A DNA stretch of 5,491 bases from the NCBI GenBank assembly GCA_963703565.1, contig CAVPEW010000055.1, forward strand, positions 1 through 5,491, in the 5' to 3' direction. The notes below the pieces were generated by a model, which was not told the origin of the DNA, made no database searches, and saw nothing but the letters and a program-made list of their open reading frames with translations. Shown in pieces: positions 4,881-5,491 of this stretch. Position numbers and translations under genes: made by a program. This stretch comes from CAVPEW01 sp963703565. GTDB taxonomy: Bacteria; Actinomycetota; Acidimicrobiia; Acidimicrobiales; VFJN01. How positions within the stretch are numbered: the stretch's first letter is position 1; every line of letters starts with the position of its first letter.

Positions 4881-5252
4881 GCAATACGTAATGTTGCGAC
4901 GACGTATTGCTCTGTAACAGGCGCGCACGGGTGCCATCATCATGTCTCGCATCGCGACGGGCGCGCGCAGTTTCGACAGCAATCGATAGAAGGGCGTGGC
5001 TGGATCATTTTCGAAGATGCGGACGACTCCCGGTCCGTCCGCGCGCTCGTCGACAAAGTCGGACGGGGCAGCGCGGCCATTTTCGATGTCGCCCATGAGC
5101 TCTTCTCCAAAACGTCGCGCTTTCGGGAATATCCTGCGCGTCCACGATACATTGAGGATCCATTGAGAAAGGCGCAGCCGACGCCGTCCGTCGGCCTGAG
5201 CGCGTTCTTTCAGGAAGCGACGCGATCTCTGATGAAGCGCGTGGCAAATTGA
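4725..5252 (+). CDS. Chimeric reading frame: PAP2 fragment fused to an unknown C-terminal part (175 aa)
   Basis: One open frame runs from the PAP2 fragment through the stem-loop to TGA at 5250-5252. Residues 1-52 are PAP2. From about residue 53 nothing is recognisable. Base composition drops, and AT-ending codons (AAA, GAA, ATT, GAT) become common. The last 85 residues or so look like real protein: a helical stretch (V-R-A-L-V-D-K-V-G-R-G-S-A-A-I-F-D-V), a proline/arginine-rich turn (R-E-Y-P-A-R-P-R-Y), and a tail ending M-K-R-V-A-N. I take this as the 3' end of another gene whose start is lost or further upstream in origin, joined by chance or by an old rearrangement. I do not recognise its function. 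The reverse strand is also open over part of the region but looks less protein-like. Confidence 0.45.
   Translation: MNQGIKRLFDRERPTETGDERYEVRRPSTSSFPSGHASAAAFNATVLTGLDGAIRNVATTYCSVTGAHGCHHHVSHRDGRAQFRQQSIEGRGWIIFEDADDSRSVRALVDKVGRGSAAIFDVAHELFSKTSRFREYPARPRYIEDPLRKAQPTPSVGLSAFFQEATRSLMKRVAN
4879..4912. repeat. Stem-loop: 11-bp perfect inverted repeat with 12-base loop
   Basis: GAGCAATACGT (4879-4889) pairs exactly with ACGTATTGCTC (4902-4912). It lies where PAP2 similarity and high G+C end. No T-run follows, so a classical terminator is unlikely. It could be a regulator binding site, the tip of a decayed mobile element or a rearrangement scar. Confidence 0.65.
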
Positions 5253-5280
5253 CAGGACGCAGCCGCGAGAACAATATCAT
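5249..5280 (+). promoter_or_regulatory. Candidate sigma-70-type promoter for the Tat-exported protein gene
   Basis: A perfect TTGACA (5249-5254) overlaps the stop codon of the upstream frame. CAATAT (5272-5277) follows at 17 bp but is a weak -10. TATCAT (5275-5280) is a better -10 but 20 bp away. Transcription would start about 20-25 bases before the ATG at 5308. Confidence 0.4.
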
Positions 5281-5307
5281 CGCCTACCGTCTGCGGGGGC
5301 GAGTTCC

Positions 5308-5491
5308 ATGACTGACAATGACGACGGCGCCGACCGTCGGCTTTCGCGCCGAGCTCTCTTGCTCGGCGCTTTCACGCTGCCTCTTGTCATTTTGGACCCG
5401 GAGCCGGCGTCCGCCGCGGCTCGGTGCTCATTGGCGCGATGCTCGGAGGGTTTCGCTTCCGATCTCATCGGCGCAATTACGGCGATTGACG
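5308..5491 (+). CDS. Tat-exported protein, N-terminal part only (runs off the window)
   Basis: ATG at 5308 opens a frame with no stop through the last base (61 complete codons). Residues about 10-20 read R-R-L-S-R-R-A-L-L-L-G, with the twin-arginine pattern S-R-R-x-L-L. A hydrophobic run follows (G-A-F-T-L-P-L-V-I-L), then P-A-S-A-A-A-R, a plausible signal peptidase cut after A-S-A. The mature protein would begin near residue 36. It is therefore predicted to be exported folded, through the Tat system. A purine-rich GGGGGCGAG (5295-5303), four bases before the ATG, may serve as the ribosome binding site. The visible mature part (C-S-L-A-R-C-S-E-G-F-A-S-D-L-I-G-A) is too short to identify. Its 55-bp gap from the upstream stop allows either co-transcription or use of the TTGACA promoter. 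Confidence 0.7.
   Translation, partial: MTDNDDGADRRLSRRALLLGAFTLPLVILDPEPASAAARCSLARCSEGFASDLIGAITAID

Noticed and set aside
4879..4912. Rho-independent terminator
   Set aside because: The stem is only moderately G+C-rich, the loop has 12 bases, and no T-run follows.
4871..4918. Integron attC-like site around the 4879-4912 stem-loop
   Set aside because: GTTGGAC on the left and GTAAC on the right are in the wrong order for the R''/R' core pair of attC, and no integrase or cassette is present.
4653..5096. Reverse-strand frame of 147 codons across the PAP2 fragment and the seam
   Set aside because: It runs antisense through the clear PAP2 motifs and into the IS end, so it cannot be an original gene. 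Its protein shows no recognisable motif.

Overview
The window is dominated by two insertion sequences (IS) of the same family, placed head to tail. They are followed by the remains of a gene they interrupt and the start of an unrelated exported-protein gene. Composition is strongly G+C-rich up to about position 4878 and clearly lower afterwards (bases 5101-5160 are about 52% G+C by hand count). The transposase genes start at GTG directly behind a TAGGCT -10 box, with no room for a leader or ribosome binding site. That is an actinobacterial habit. The 3' part, with a perfect TTGACA box and a Tat signal peptide, would also suit a proteobacterium. I cannot name the host, and the IS may be foreign to it.

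Layout: IS copy 1 spans 1-2317, from the first base of the window. It has 15-bp terminal inverted repeats and a DDE transposase gene (110-2280) split over three reading frames by two +1 changes. The 5-bp sequence AGCCT follows (2318-2322). IS copy 2 spans 2323-4715, has the same ends, and carries a transposase gene (2432-4678) with at least five frame changes. AGCCT recurs at 4716-4720, so copy 2 is flanked by a 5-bp direct repeat. The copies are clearly diverged, so this is not a fresh duplication. The 76-bp length difference is almost wholly a hinge minisatellite: two 18-bp units in copy 1, six in copy 2.

From 4716 the reading frame enters a PAP2-type phosphatase fragment (K-x6-RP and PSGH motifs) whose 5' part is cut off by the IS. 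PAP2 similarity stops near 4878, at an 11-bp perfect stem-loop (4879-4912). The same frame then runs on through lower-GC sequence of unknown identity to 5252. A promoter-like TTGACA overlaps that stop codon, and a Tat-exported protein gene begins at 5308 and runs off the window.

I see no cargo, defence or metabolic system. The most interesting points are the identical +1 frame change (GGG-AGG) in two diverged transposases whose differences still look selected, the tandem IS arrangement around a repeated 5-bp target, the expanding acidic hinge repeat, and the interrupted, chimeric PAP2 reading frame.
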